Part shown: positions 10,325 to 20,573 of the stretch, one piece after another
How the letters are laid out: each line of letters starts with the position of its first letter
How positions within the stretch are numbered: the stretch's first letter is position 1
NCBI RefSeq assembly: GCF_042453785.1
Contig: NC_091675.1
Coordinates: 50,602,501-50,666,500 of the forward strand
DNA from: Malus domestica
Lineage: Eukaryota; Streptophyta; Magnoliopsida; Rosales; Rosaceae
Direction of reading: 5' to 3'
Length of the DNA: 64,000 nucleotides
The notes under the pieces: generated by a model
Database searches by the model: none
Seen by the model: the letters and a program-made list of their open reading frames with translations, nothing else
What the model was told of the DNA's origin: nothing
Made by a program: the position numbers and the translations under genes

Positions 10325-11065
10325 AGATGGAATGAATGGTGAGTTGCTTTCATCACTTGGTTGGTGGTACGAAGGTGAGTTCCTTCATCACCTTTCATCA
10401 TATTTCATCATCTGGTTGGTGGCACGAAGATGAGTTCTTTCTTCCCCTGGTTGGTGGCATGAATGGCAAGTTGCCAAATGATATTAGAGTACAGGTTGTA
10501 CATTTTATCACCTGGTTGGTGGTATGAAGGAGAGTACGAGTTGTACATTTCATTACTTGGTTTGTGGCATAAAGATGAGTTCCTTCTTCACCTGGTTGGT
10601 GGCATGAGTGGCAAGTTGCCAAATGATATTAGAGTACGGGTTGTACATTTCATTACCTGGTTGGTGACATGAATGGCAAGTTGCCAAATGATATTAGAGT
10701 ACGGGTTGTACATTTCATCACCTGGTTGGTGGCATGAAGGAGAGTACGGGTTGTACATTTCATCACCTAGTTGGTGGCATGAAGACGAGTTCATTCTTCA
10801 CCTGGTTGGTGGCATGAGTGGCAAGTTGCCAAATGATATTAGAGTACAGATTGTACATTTCATCACCTAGTTGGTGGCATGAAGGAGAGTACGAGTTGTA
10901 TATTTCATCACCTGGTTGGTGGCATGAAGATGAGTTCCTTCTTCACCTGGTTGGTGGCATGAGTGGCAAGTTGCCAAATGATATTAGAGTACGGGTTGTA
11001 CATTTCATCACTTGGTTGGTGGCATGAAGATAAGTTCCTTCTTCATATTTCATCACCTGGTTGGT
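10325..11065. repeat. CCTGGTTGGTGG array with ~145-bp higher-order unit (copy A)
   Basis: The short phrase ATCACCTGGTTGGTGGCATG recurs every 35-75 bp. The longer phrase GGCAAGTTGCCAAATGATAT appears near 10466, 10611, 10676, 10821 and 10966, giving mainly 145-bp spacing. Units also share GAGTACGGGTTGTACATTTC. Confidence 0.88.
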
Positions 11066-11694
11066 GAGAATAAGGGCAAGGTTTCTAGGCATATTGTAGC
11101 AAGTGTCGAATGACACAAAGTATGTTGAACCCTTTCAAAGCAAAGTTGGCTTATGTATGAATGTGTTGGAATGTATGATTGAACGAATATACTGTGAAGC
11201 TGTTCGTTTATTTGTATAGTCTTGTTGACATATACTTAGACTTTGTTTCATGTTGGAAGCATTCATGTTGAAGCTTTGAACCCGAGTGTTTCATTGCTAG
11301 GAATGTAAGAGGATTAGGACCGAGTTGTCTAAATCACCTGTTTATTGAATCCATGCCAAATAGTCTTCGTTACATAGGATGCCGAACGGCTGAAACTTAA
11401 CACTTGTACAATGTGAGTTTACTTGTAATTGTACTTCAAGTGATCAGCGTTCCATGGATGGCCAAGGATCAGCGGTCGAGGGAGTTTACAAATGAGGCAT
11501 TTCCTTTCTAAGTGGTAGCCCAAAACTCATTTTTCATATATATTTGTTATGAAAGTTGTTAGGCCTAAAGAAGAGGAGGCCTACGCAATTTGTTTTTTTT
11601 TCGAATTATTATTATTATTTTTTTTTGAATTTTCCAATTTTTGAATTTTCGAATTTCCGAAAAAAAAGTTATATATACATGTATATATATTTTA

Positions 11695-12390
11695 AAGCTT
11701 TGTAGGTGAAGCTTTGATGTTGAAGCTTTGTAGGTGAAGCTTTGTTGGGCACCATGAATTGATTTTGCTTCACACTATCTTGACCAAGATAGTGTGAAGC
11801 TTTTGTAGGTGAAGCTTTTGTGTTGAAGTTTTGTAGGTGAAGCTTTTGTGGGTCAAGCTTTTGTAGGTGAAGCTTTTGTAGGTGAAGCTTTTGTGGGTCA
11901 AGCTTTTATGGGTCAAGCTTTTATGGGTCAAGCATTTGTGGGTGAAGCTTTTGTAGGTCAAGCTTTGTTGGGCACCATGAATTGATTTTGCTTCACACTA
12001 TCTTGATCAAGATAATGTGAAGCTTTTGTAGGTAAAGCTTTTGTAGGTTAAGCTTTTATGGGTCAAGCTTTTGCAGGTGAAGCTTTTGTGGGTCAAACTT
12101 TTGTAGGTCAAGCTTTTGTTGGGTACCATGAATTGATTTTGCTTCACACTATCTCACACTATCTTGATCAAGATAGTGTGAAGCTTTTGAGAATTTGTAG
12201 TTGTCCTCCATTGATGAAGCTTTTGTTGGTGAAGCTTTGGAGTTGAAGCTTTGTAGGTGAAGCTTTGGAGTTGAAGCTTTTGTTGGGTACCATGAATTGA
12301 TTTTGCTTCACACTATCTTGATCAAGATAGTGTGAAGCTTTTGAGAATTTGTAGTTGTCCTCCATTGATGAAGCTTTGTTGAATTTCTTT
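11695..12390. repeat. 15-bp AAGCTT array (copy B)
   Basis: This has the same unit family as 8578-9370, interrupted by four palindromes near 11768, 11995, 12150 and 12310. A poly-T tract at about 12387-12403 marks a small insertion absent from copy A. Confidence 0.85.
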
Positions 12391-12539
12391 TTTTTTTTTT
12401 TTTGGGAAACTAGAAATTTGAAAATGTGAGAGAGACAACATATACAAATTTTGCTTCCACATTGTTGAGCAAGAGATTGTGATGCAAGCCACACCTTGTA
12501 GTAGTCGAATGTTTGGATGAACCATATAAATTGAATTTG

Positions 12540-13180
12540 CTTCGAAGGTCTGAGAATTGTAGTTGCCCTCCATTGATGAAGCTTTTGTTGGCACCATAAA
12601 TTGGTTTTGCTTCACACTGTCTTGATCAAGAATGTGTGAAGCTTTTGAGAATTGTGGTTGAACTCCTTTGATGAAACTTTTGTTGGCACCATAAATTGGT
12701 TTTGCTTCACATTGTCTTGATTAAAAGTGTGTGAAGCTTTTGAGAATTGTGGTTGAACTCCTTTGATGAAGCTTTTGTGGGCATCATAAATTGGTTTTGC
12801 TTCACACTGTCTTGATCAAGAGTGTGTGAAGCTTTTGAGAATTGTGGTTGCCCTCCATTGATGAAGCTCTTGTTGGCATTTTAAATTGGTTTTGCTTCAC
12901 ACTGTCTTGATCAAGAGTGTGTGAAGCTTTTGAGAATTATGGTTAAACTCCTTTGATGAAGCTCTTGTTGGCATCAAAAATTCGTTTTGCTTCACACTAT
13001 CTTGATCAAGAGTGTGTGAAGCTTTTGAGAATTGTGGTTGCCCTCCATTAATGAAGCTCTTGTTGGCACCATAAATTGGTTTTGCTTCACACTGTCTTGA
13101 TCAAAAGTGTGTGAAGCTTTTGAGAATTGTGGTTGCCCTCAATTGATGAAGCTCTTGTTAGCACCATAAATTGGTTTTGC
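12540..13180. repeat. ~95-bp palindromic array (copy B)
   Basis: Units with the TTGATCAA-centred palindrome lie near 12610, 12705, 12800, 12895, 12990 and 13087. A few centres are mutated (TTGATTAA, TTGATCAAAA). The alternation of AACTCCTTTGATG and CCCTCCATTGATG versions is kept. Confidence 0.88.
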
Positions 13181-13605
13181 ATTTCATCACCTGGTTGGTG
13201 GCATGAAGGAGAGTACAGGTTGTACATTTCATCACCTGGTTGGTGGCATGAAGATAAGTTCCTTCTTCACTTGGTTGGTGGCATGAGTGGCAAGTTGCTA
13301 AATGATATTAGAGTACGGGTTGTACATTTCATCATCTGTTTTGTGGCATGAAGGAGAGTACAGGTTGTACATTTCATCACCTGGTTGGTGGCATGAATGG
13401 CAAGTAGCCAAATGATATTAGAGTACGGGTTGTACATTTCATCACTTGGTTGGTGGCATGAATGAGAGTACGGGTTGTACATTTCATCACCTGGTTGGTG
13501 GCATGAAGATGAGTTCCTTCTTCACCTGGTTGGTGGCATGAGTGGCAAGTTGCCAAATGATATTAGAGTACAGGTTGTATATTTCATCACCTGGTTGGTG
13601 AGAAT
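13180..13605. repeat. CCTGGTTGGTGG array (copy B)
   Basis: This has the same units as 10325-11065 but fewer. GGCAAGTTGCTAAATGATAT and relatives occur near 13288, 13398 and 13541. Confidence 0.85.
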
Positions 13606-14119
13606 AAAGGCAAGGTGTCTAGGCACATTGTAGCAAGTGTCGAATGACACAAAATATGTTAAACCCTGTCAAAGCACAGTTGGCTTATGTATGAATGTGT
13701 TGGAATGTATGATTGAACGAATATACTGTGAAGTTGTTCGTTTATTTGTATAGTCTTGCTGACATATACTTAGACTTTGTTTCATATTGGAAGCATTCAT
13801 GTTGAAGCTTTGAACCTGAGTGTTTCATTGATAGGAATGTAAGAGGATTATGATCGAGTTGTCTAAATCACCTGTTTATTGAATTCATGCCAAATAGTCT
13901 TCGTTACATAGGATGCCGAACGGCTGAAGCTTAACACTTGTACAATGTGAGTTTACTTGTAATAGTACTTCAAGTGATCATCGTTCCATGGATGGCCAAG
14001 GGTCTTGCCATCGGAGCTTCTAAGCTTGTAGGAGCCAGGGCGACTGATGCCAACAACTTCAAACGGTCTTTCCCAGTTTGGACTACGTGTTACTTCACTC
14101 GGGACTCTGTCGCAGAGTA

Positions 14120-15000
14120 ATCTTTTCTTCAATACCAGTCCCTCACTTTGAAAGAACGAGGTTTGACCCTTGAGTCATAGTAGTTGGAGATGCGCTGGTT
14201 GTAGGCGACATTCCTCAAGTGAGCCTGGTTTCTGTGTTCCTCGACTAGATCTAAGTTGAGGGTAAGTTGTTTGTCATTTTCGCTTTGCACGTAGTTCTGG
14301 AGTCGGAACGTTGCTTGCTCAAGCTCAACTGGGACAACTGCCTCTGTACCAAAGGCAAGTGAGAATGGGTTTCTCCTATTGATGTCAGATACGAAGTACA
14401 GTATGACCAAAGAACTTGGGGTACAAATTCTGGCCAACAACCTTTAGCCTTGTCCAAGCTGCTTTTCAAAGTTCGCTTGATTATTTTGTTGATAGCTTCA
14501 ACTTGTCCATTAAACTGGAGATGAGCTGGGAAGGCAAAACATAAGTTGATGTTGAACTTAGAGCAGAACATCCTGAACTTATTGTTGTCGAACTGTTACT
14601 CGTTATCAGTGACTATCGCATTGGGAATGCCGAATCTGCAAAGGATGTTCTTCCATACGAAGTCTTCTATTTTTTCCTCAGTAATGGTTGCCAATGGTTC
14701 TACTTTGGCCCACTTTGTGAAGTAGTCAACTGCAACGATTGCATAGCGAACTTTGCCCTTCCCTGCATGCATTGGGCCGATCAAATCAAGTCCCCATTGG
14801 GCGAAGGGCCAAGGGCTGATCATAGGAGTGAGCGGCTCAGGAGGGGAGTGAGGAATAGTTGCGTACCGTTGACACTTATCACATGAGCAGGATATTCTGA
14901 TGGCATCTTGGTGGGGTGTTAGCCAGTAATATCCTTGGCAAAAAGCCTTGTGTGCTAGGGATCGAGATTCAGCATGATCTTATCAGACTCCTTCATGTAT
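14120..15000 (-). pseudogene. Tat element integrase domain (decayed)
   Basis: Integrase inserts the cDNA copy into the host genome. A C-x2-C half zinc finger lies near 14870, next to RYATIPHSPPEPLTP. The core has WGLDLIGPMHAGKGKVRYAI (first Asp), GIPNAIVTDNE (second Asp) and NGQVEAINKIIKRTLK (Glu), so the D-D-E set is visible. A stop follows TDNE (near 14594) and a frameshift near 14420 moves the C-terminal part (LAFGTEAVVPVELEQATFRL, then RSFKVRDWY) to another frame. It follows the second RNase H, as expected for Tat. Confidence 0.85.
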
Positions 15001-15117
15001 TTCCCGAATGACAGTTTTCACCTATGCGGGCGTAAGGCATCTTAAGTATGGTAGGTTAAAACTCTGCTTGTAGAGTTCGTCATTAATGATCAAGTAACTG
15101 GTAGCCTTGTATCGAAT

Positions 15118-15700
15118 TTACTTAGCTTGGACTTTGTCATTTAGAAGGGTGTCATGAGTAAGGAATCTATAAATCGAGGTAATCCAACTATCCCCCTGTT
15201 GTAAGTTGCATACTTCCTCAGCCATGGTGCTTGGTGCTGCCAACAATTCAACCTGAATTTTTCTCCCAATCTTGTCTTCCATCGCTGAGGTGAGGCGAGC
15301 CAAAGCATCTGCATGACTGTTTACCGCTCGAGGAATTTGGGTGATCTGGTAGTGGAAATGCTTGAGCAACAATTGTGTTTGTGCCAGATATACTGCCATT
15401 GAGCTATCCTTAGCATTAAAGTTGTTGGTGACCTGGTTAACCACCAATTGGGAGTCACTGAAGATGTCAATTTGTTTAACCCCAAGGTGTTTGGGCAAAC
15501 GTAAGCCTGCTAGGAGGGCTTCATATTCGGCCTCATTGTTCGACGCCTTGTATTTGAAACGAATAGCATACTCCATTGCCACTTTGTCAAGGGTTGTAAG
15601 AACTAGTCCTGCTCCACAACCCTATTAATTGGATGAGCCATCAACACATAGGCTCCATGATGGGGCTGTTAGTTCTGTTTTCTGAGCTTCCGAGGGTAAT
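15118..15700 (-). pseudogene. Additional (archaeal-type) RNase H of the Tat element
   Basis: The domain shows WSLCVDGSSN, NNEAEYEALLAGLRL, IFSDSQLVVNQV and HADALARLTS, the four acidic blocks of RNase H. It lies after the RT-linked RNase H and before integrase, the arrangement that diagnoses Tat retrotransposons. One stop follows CVDGSSN (about 15625). This is a second RNase H and is thought to help degrade the RNA template. Confidence 0.85.
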
Positions 15701-16449
15701 GAAACCATTTCTTTAGGCGTAGAAACAATGTTAATAGGATATGTGAAGTCGGCGATGAAGTCTGCCACTGCTTGGCCCTTCTCAGCTGGCTTTGGTTGGT
15801 AGGAGATGTCAAACTCACCCAATGTTATCGCCCATTTGATCATTCACCCGGAAATGTCAGGACTTTGGAGTATCTGTCTAAGAGGATGATTGGCAAGTAC
15901 GATGATGGAGTATGCTTGGAAGTAAGGGTGAAGTTTTCGAGCAAACCTGACTAATGCTAGAGCCAATTTCTCAATGTTGGAGTATCGTGTCTCCGCATCT
16001 TGTAAGGCCTTACTAGCGTAATAGACAGGCCGTTCAACATTACCATCATTTCGAATGAGAACAAAACTTACTGCTGAAGCCGATACCGACAGATAGATAA
16101 TGAGAGTGTCACCAACCTCAGGTTTGGAGAGTAGATGGGCTTTACTCAGGTAGTCTTTGAGGTTCTTGAACGCCTCAGCACATTCATCAGTCCATGTAAT
16201 GTACTTCTTACTTCCCTTAAGTGCTTTGAAGAAAGGAACACATCTGTCTGTGGCCTTAGAGATGAACCTAGTTAAGGCTGCCACTTTGCCAGTAAGGCTT
16301 TGGATGTCTTTTGAAGTTACCGGTTCCTTCATGTCGATGATTTCTTTGATCTTCTCGGGATTAGCCTCAATGCCTCGTTGGCTTATCATGAAGCCTAAGA
16401 ATTTGCCAGAGCCTACGCCAAAGGCACATTTGTTAGGGTTCAACCTCAT
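15701..16449 (-). pseudogene. RT-linked RNase H and connection domain of the Tat element
   Basis: The sequence begins RLNPNKCAFGVGSGKFLGFM and continues with ATDRCVPFFKALK, PVYYASKALQDAETRYSNIEKLALAL and GEFDISYQPKPAEKGQAVADFIADF. These are the normal end of RT and the retroviral-type RNase H as seen in plant Ty3/Gypsy Pol. Substitutions include VLANHPLRQIL where a catalytic Asp (TDHPLRQ) is usual. A stop after QSPDISG lies near 15844. Confidence 0.85.
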
Positions 16450-17110
16450 TCAATATCTCTTCAGAATGGTGAAAGTTTCAGATAAGTTGGTGATGTGTTG
16501 GTCAGCATGTTTGCTCTTAACTAGCATATCATCAATGTAAACTTCCATGCTCTTCCCAATCTGCTCGGCGAACATTGAATTGACTAGTCTTTGATAAGTC
16601 GCTCATGCATTCTTTAGGCCGAAGGGTATGACTTTATAGCAACATAGTCCCCTGTCAGTAGTGAAGGTTGTGTGTTCTTGGTCCAGAGGGTTCATGAGGA
16701 TTTGGTTGTATCCTGAGTAAGCATCCATGAAGCTCAGGAGTTCACACCTTGTTGTAGAGTCTATTAGTCTGTCTATGAGAGGAAGAGGAAAGCTATCATT
16801 CGGGAATTATTTGTTTAGGTCGGTGTAATCGACACACATTCTCTACAAGACCTTTTGGAGCAGGAAACTTTCCTTGGTCGGATTCTTCTTAACAAGGACA
16901 ACATTTGCTACCCACGTTGGATAATTGACTTGCGGACGAAGCCTATGCCTTTGAGTTTTTGACTTCTGCCTTCATTGCCTCGTACCGTTCAGCGTCATAG
17001 GATCTTCGATTCTGTCTCACTGGCTTGGTCTTGGGGTCAATACTTAAGCGATGACAGATGATATCGGGAGAGATCCCTGGCATGTCATCGTATGACCAGG
17101 TGAAGACCTT
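16450..17110 (-). pseudogene. Reverse transcriptase of the Tat element (decayed)
   Basis: RT copies the element RNA into DNA. Minus-strand blocks run from PGISPDIICHRLSIDPK and NRRSYDAERYEAMKAEV, through NYPTWVANVVLVKK, RMCVDYTDLNK, LLSFMDAYSGYNQI and FTTDRGLCCYKVIPFGLKNA, to the catalytic VYIDDMLVKSKH (YIDD at 16528-16539). A frameshift near 16960 and stops at several former CGA/CAG/TGG codons inactivate it. The catalytic Asp pair itself is intact. Confidence 0.88.
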
Positions 17111-17399
17111 AGTGTTCTCTTGCAAAAAAGAGATCAATGCCAACTGAATAGGTGGTGACAAGGTGGTGCCAATCTTCACCATATGATCCAGATAATCTTT
17201 TGAGATAGAGATCTTCTCCAACTCTTCAGTGGGTTGTGCTTGCTGGGTGAAAGAGTCATCTCGATGATCGTCGAATTGATTGTTGCTACCGTGAAGATCC
17301 AAGTTGGCGTCGTCTGGGCTGGTCTTTATGACTTGGTTATGTATAGAAAAGGTTTCCTTGGGCACATCCAGGTGTTGTTGCTTGACCGAAGTGTTGTAA

Positions 17400-17758
17400 C
17401 TTGATCGTGCACTAAATTGATCTCCTGTGATGTAACCATTGCCATAGAGGGTTGGAAATTTCATCAACAACATATGTGTGGATACCATAGCCTTGAGATC
17501 ATTGATGCCTGTGCGTCCCAAGATGACATTGTATACCGTTAGGCAATCAAGCACCAGGAAGTTAGTGGAAATGGTAGCTATGTAAGGGCCTGTACCAATG
17601 GTGAAAGGTAAATGTATGCTCCCCAAAGGTTGCACGATATCACCGGAGAAGCTTATCAGAGGGGAAATCGAGTGATCGAGCAAGTGTTCAGCTACATTAA
17701 GTGCCCTAAAAGCTTCGGCAAACATGATATTGACCGAAGCCCCCGTGTTTACCAGGAT
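17400..17758 (-). pseudogene. Aspartic protease of the Tat element, catalytic Asp lost
   Basis: The catalytic triad DTG reads NTG here (ILVNTGASVNIMFAEAF, Asn at 17747-17749). A TGA at 17759-17761 precedes it in the same frame as gag. Later blocks are FTIGTGPYIATISTNFLVLD and YNVILGRTGINDLKA, the flap and ILG motif. The protease would have cut Gag-Pol. It cannot be active with NTG. Confidence 0.82.
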
Positions 17759-19957
17759 TCATCGTACTTCAAAGTTGGCTATGTGAGCTTCCACGATCAG
17801 TGGGTCATTGTGAGGGTAGATGATACCTCTTTCTTTCTCAGGGTAGAAACATATTGGATCCCAGTTAGGCTTTTGATGCTTGCCTCTCCTGATGTCTTTC
17901 ACGTGAAACATTTGGTGGCCAGACTTTAAAGCTCGTTCACTATTTTTCATGGCCCTGTTGGAAGATTTAGATATGGGTGTGCCACCACTTATGGAATATA
18001 TCACATTCACCTGGCGTTGGTTACGGTTACCCATTGGAGGGTGAATGAGGAATTGATCAATTTTTCCTTCACGTGCCAAAGCTTCAATATGATCACGAAT
18101 GGTGATACACTTCTCGTCGTCATGGCCGTTATACTCGTGGTAGAAACAAAACGTGCCTGTGTTCTTCGTAGACTTGTAATCCGGGTGCCTCGGCTTTGGC
18201 TTCGGTATCAGGTGTGCTATGCTGGGGTAAATGGCCATGCATGTGGTGTTCAAAGGTGTGTATGCCTCATACCTCGAGGTAGGGACTGTCCTGACACGTG
18301 CTTGACCCACTGTGTTGACTGTCTGGGGTCGGGGATTATCGTGGTGATACCCTTGGTTATTGCGGTAGTGTCCTTTACTCCTTGTACTAAAATGAGACTG
18401 GTGAGGATGGAAATCTTTCCTTTTGCCCTGAGATTGATATGTCTGTTGACTTGGCAAAGTATTAAGTAAGGCAGGGGGAGACACCGCCATCGTTTAGAAG
18501 GTCGAGGTCTTCTTATTTGGTTGAATCTGGCTTTCACTCCCTACTTGCTAATAAGGGGTGGCTGTAGGGGGGTTTCCCTTGATATGTTTTTGCCTCGGCG
18601 GAGGCATGGTTGTAAGTTTGTGCCATCACCTCAGAGTAAGTCTTCCAAGTGTTGGCATTGATCATGTACTTGAAGAAATAATCACGTAGGCCTGCCGTGA
18701 AGGCTTTGAGGGCGGTCTTGTCATCTACCTCAGCGCAGCGAGAATACTCATGGCTGAAGCGATCGGCATACTCTCGTAGTGACTCGTCTGGCTTCTGGCG
18801 AATAGTGTACAAGTCATCTGCAGAATGCAAGCGATCGGTCTGGAAAATGTGTTGAGAAACAAACAGTTTCCTCAATTCCTCAAATGAGTCTATCGTCTCA
18901 GGTGGAAGACGGCAATACCAATTTAGAGCTCCGCCAAAGAGGGTAGAAGGGAAGAGAAGACATCGCTCTTCGTCGGTGTGCATCTGGTATGCCATTGTGG
19001 ACTTAAAGAGGTTAAGGTGTTCAATCGGGTCCTCCTTTTCAGTATAGAGTTGCAAGCCAAGCTTCTGCTTTGTCTTTGCTTGAAGGGGGTGTCGATGATC
19101 CTCATTGTAAGCGGGTCAGGCCTAGGTTGGTTCCAATCAGGTATCTCAGCTTGTCGTTCGGCCTTCAACTTGTTTACTTCCTTAAGAAGCTGTAGGACAA
19201 GAGGGTCCTGAGTGGAGTCATGTACCACTAGAGCTTTCTTTCGTAAATCTCCATCTCCTCTTAGAAGTAGGAAGGTTTGATCAAGAGCATGTGTTTTTTC
19301 CCTGGACTCGCCGTACTGACTTTCAAGGTATGTCTGTCGAAACATCTCTGAGTCCCTTATACCTTCATGTTTCTCTAGGATTTGTTGCCCCTTCCCTAAA
19401 TTGGTAGCCAGCCTGGGACGTGAGAGGGGACCGAGCCTTTCAGAAACCCTTAGGTCATTGATCTTCGAGCTTATGTGGAAGGGATTCTCTCGACGTTGCT
19501 TTAGAAAGTCTCGGCAGTCACGATAAACAGCTTTCGATCCTTCCAACCTTTCTACAAGAATGTGTCTTCTTCCACTTCTTTTGCTTCGGGTCGAAGCAGC
19601 TGGGTTGAGAGAAGTCTCATATTGATCAATGTTTTGATGATTAGCTCGCTCCTCATCAGGGATACCCATGTCGAAGGAAGGTGACCCTCCTTGTTGGGAG
19701 GCATCCAGATGATGGTTGATGTCCACAGGGGTAACGAGTTCGCGTGTTTGAGTACGCCTAGTTTTGTGGAGCATCTCAAAGAGCTTATCATACTGCTCCT
19801 GGAGAACCTCATTCTTCATTGTTATCTTGTTGTTTTGAGATTCTAGCTCATCGACTTTAGCTTGAAGAGCAACCTTCTTTCCTTCATTCTTTCGTTGTTT
19901 CACACTTGGTGCAAGAGGGGTGTCATTCTGTGTGCTGTGGCTTCCTTCACTCCCCAT
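17759..19957 (-). pseudogene. Gag of the Tat element
   Basis: Gag forms the particle that packages the element RNA. The first ATG is at 19957 (MGSEGSHSTQNDTPL). A coiled coil follows (LQAKVDELESQNNKITMKNE). The Retrotrans_gag core (about 18560-19055) has DPIEHLNLFKSTMAYQ, LFGGALNWYCRLPPETIDSF and ESLREYADRFSHEY. The C-terminal CFYHEYNGHDDEKC (near 18130) is the variant zinc-knuckle-like motif of this lineage. Frameshifts near 19070 and 18500 and a TAG at 18534 break it. The C-terminal part shares a frame with protease, suggesting one gag-pro reading frame in the ancestor. Confidence 0.85.
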
Positions 19958-20043
19958 GTTGGAGAAGGATGCCTGGTCAAAAGAGAGTGTACGAATGGTG
20001 AAAACCAGCTTAACAAAGCTGAAGAGAGTGAGAATAAGTGTCG

Positions 20044-20061
20044 TTCCCACAGACGGCGCCA
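20044..20061 (-). other. Primer-binding site of the Tat element
   Basis: Read on the minus strand, TGGCGCCGTCTGTGGGAA lies 2 nt after the 5' LTR end. TGGCGCCG starts are usual for tRNA-primed Ty3/Gypsy elements. I could not assign the tRNA with certainty. Confidence 0.75.
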
Positions 20062-20063
20062 AA

Positions 20064-20573
20064 TGTTAATGCACAAAATCAGTGAGGACTTTGGTACAAC
20101 AGAAAGTGTTAAGTTTGTGACCTTCACTAGATTGCTCCGGTCACTAATGTGGATAAGTATGTAAATGGATAGAGACAGGGAAGCAAACACAAGATGTACG
20201 TGGTTCACCCAGATTGGCTACGTCAACGGAGTAGATGAGTTCTCATTAATTGTGAAGGGTTTACACAAGTACATAGGTTCAAGCTCTCATTTGGTGAGTA
20301 CTAGTGAATGATTTGGTACAAATGACATTAGGAAATATTGTGAGAGAATGATCTCTATTTATAGAAGAGAGTTTCTAGTTTCATTTTGACATTGACACAT
20401 GTCGTGTTGTGATTGACTTCTGATGTTGACACGTGCTATGATTGGCTTCTGATGTCAACATGTGTCGTGCTATGATTGGCCTCCTGGTTGGAGGGAAACT
20501 CTTCTGGGTCATTGATGGTATAACGTTGACCGATACTCAGTAGTTTCGAGAATGGTCAAGTATGGTACAAACA
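20064..20573 (-). repeat. 5' LTR of the Tat element, with TATA box
   Basis: This is the mate of the LTR at 4518-5031. On the minus strand it contains CTATAAATAGAG, a near-consensus plant TATA box (TATAAATA at 20356-20363), so this is the copy that would drive gag-pol. Upstream of the TATA, in U3, the three GACACGTGTC palindromes seen in the 3' LTR are damaged (CACATG, a 4-bp deletion, ACATG). Confidence 0.9.

Larger units (their letters stand above)
8292..11468. repeat. Large duplicated satellite block, copy A (~3.2 kb)
   Basis: Copy A starts at CGGTCGAG (8292) and ends at GATGGCCAAGG. It is repeated in direct orientation as copy B (11473-14000). Both contain in order: a lead with ACAAATGAGGCATTTCC, an AT-rich tract, a 15-bp array, a 95-bp palindromic array, a CCTGGTTGGTGG array, and a unique tail (CAAGTGTCGAATGACACAAA, then GATGCCGAACGGCTGAA). 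Confidence 0.85.
11473..14000. repeat. Large duplicated satellite block, copy B (~2.5 kb)
   Basis: This is the direct repeat of 8292-11468 with the same order of sub-arrays and the same unique tail. It lacks the ~245-bp spacer that separates the 95-bp and CCTGGTTGG arrays in copy A (10080-10325). Here one array runs straight into the other at about 13177. Confidence 0.85.
4518..20573 (-). mobile_element. 16-kb Ty3/Gypsy LTR retrotransposon, Tat lineage (Retand-like)
   Basis: LTRs of 510 and 514 bp flank an internal region carrying gag, protease, RT, RNase H, an additional archaeal-type RNase H and integrase in that order on the minus strand. The second RNase H between RT-RH and integrase defines the Tat group. 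The 5' leader is short (gag starts about 100 bp from the LTR), which argues against Ogre. About 9 kb of non-pol DNA separates integrase from the 3' LTR, as in Retand/Tat elements with tandem-repeat-rich 3' regions. The flanks CCTTC (4513-4517) and CATTC (20574-20578) match at 4 of 5 bases and are the probable target duplication. My hand comparison of the LTRs finds about 22 substitutions, so the insertion is moderately young. All genes are damaged, so it is non-autonomous now. Confidence 0.92.

Noticed and set aside
8550..13120. CRISPR-like array
   Set aside because: Repeats are contiguous or have repetitive spacers, lie inside a plant retrotransposon and have no cas genes. They are satellite-type repeats.
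17612..18469. Plus-strand frames opposite gag and protease
   Set aside because: They are shadows of the gag-pro frame on the minus strand, which has clear family motifs.
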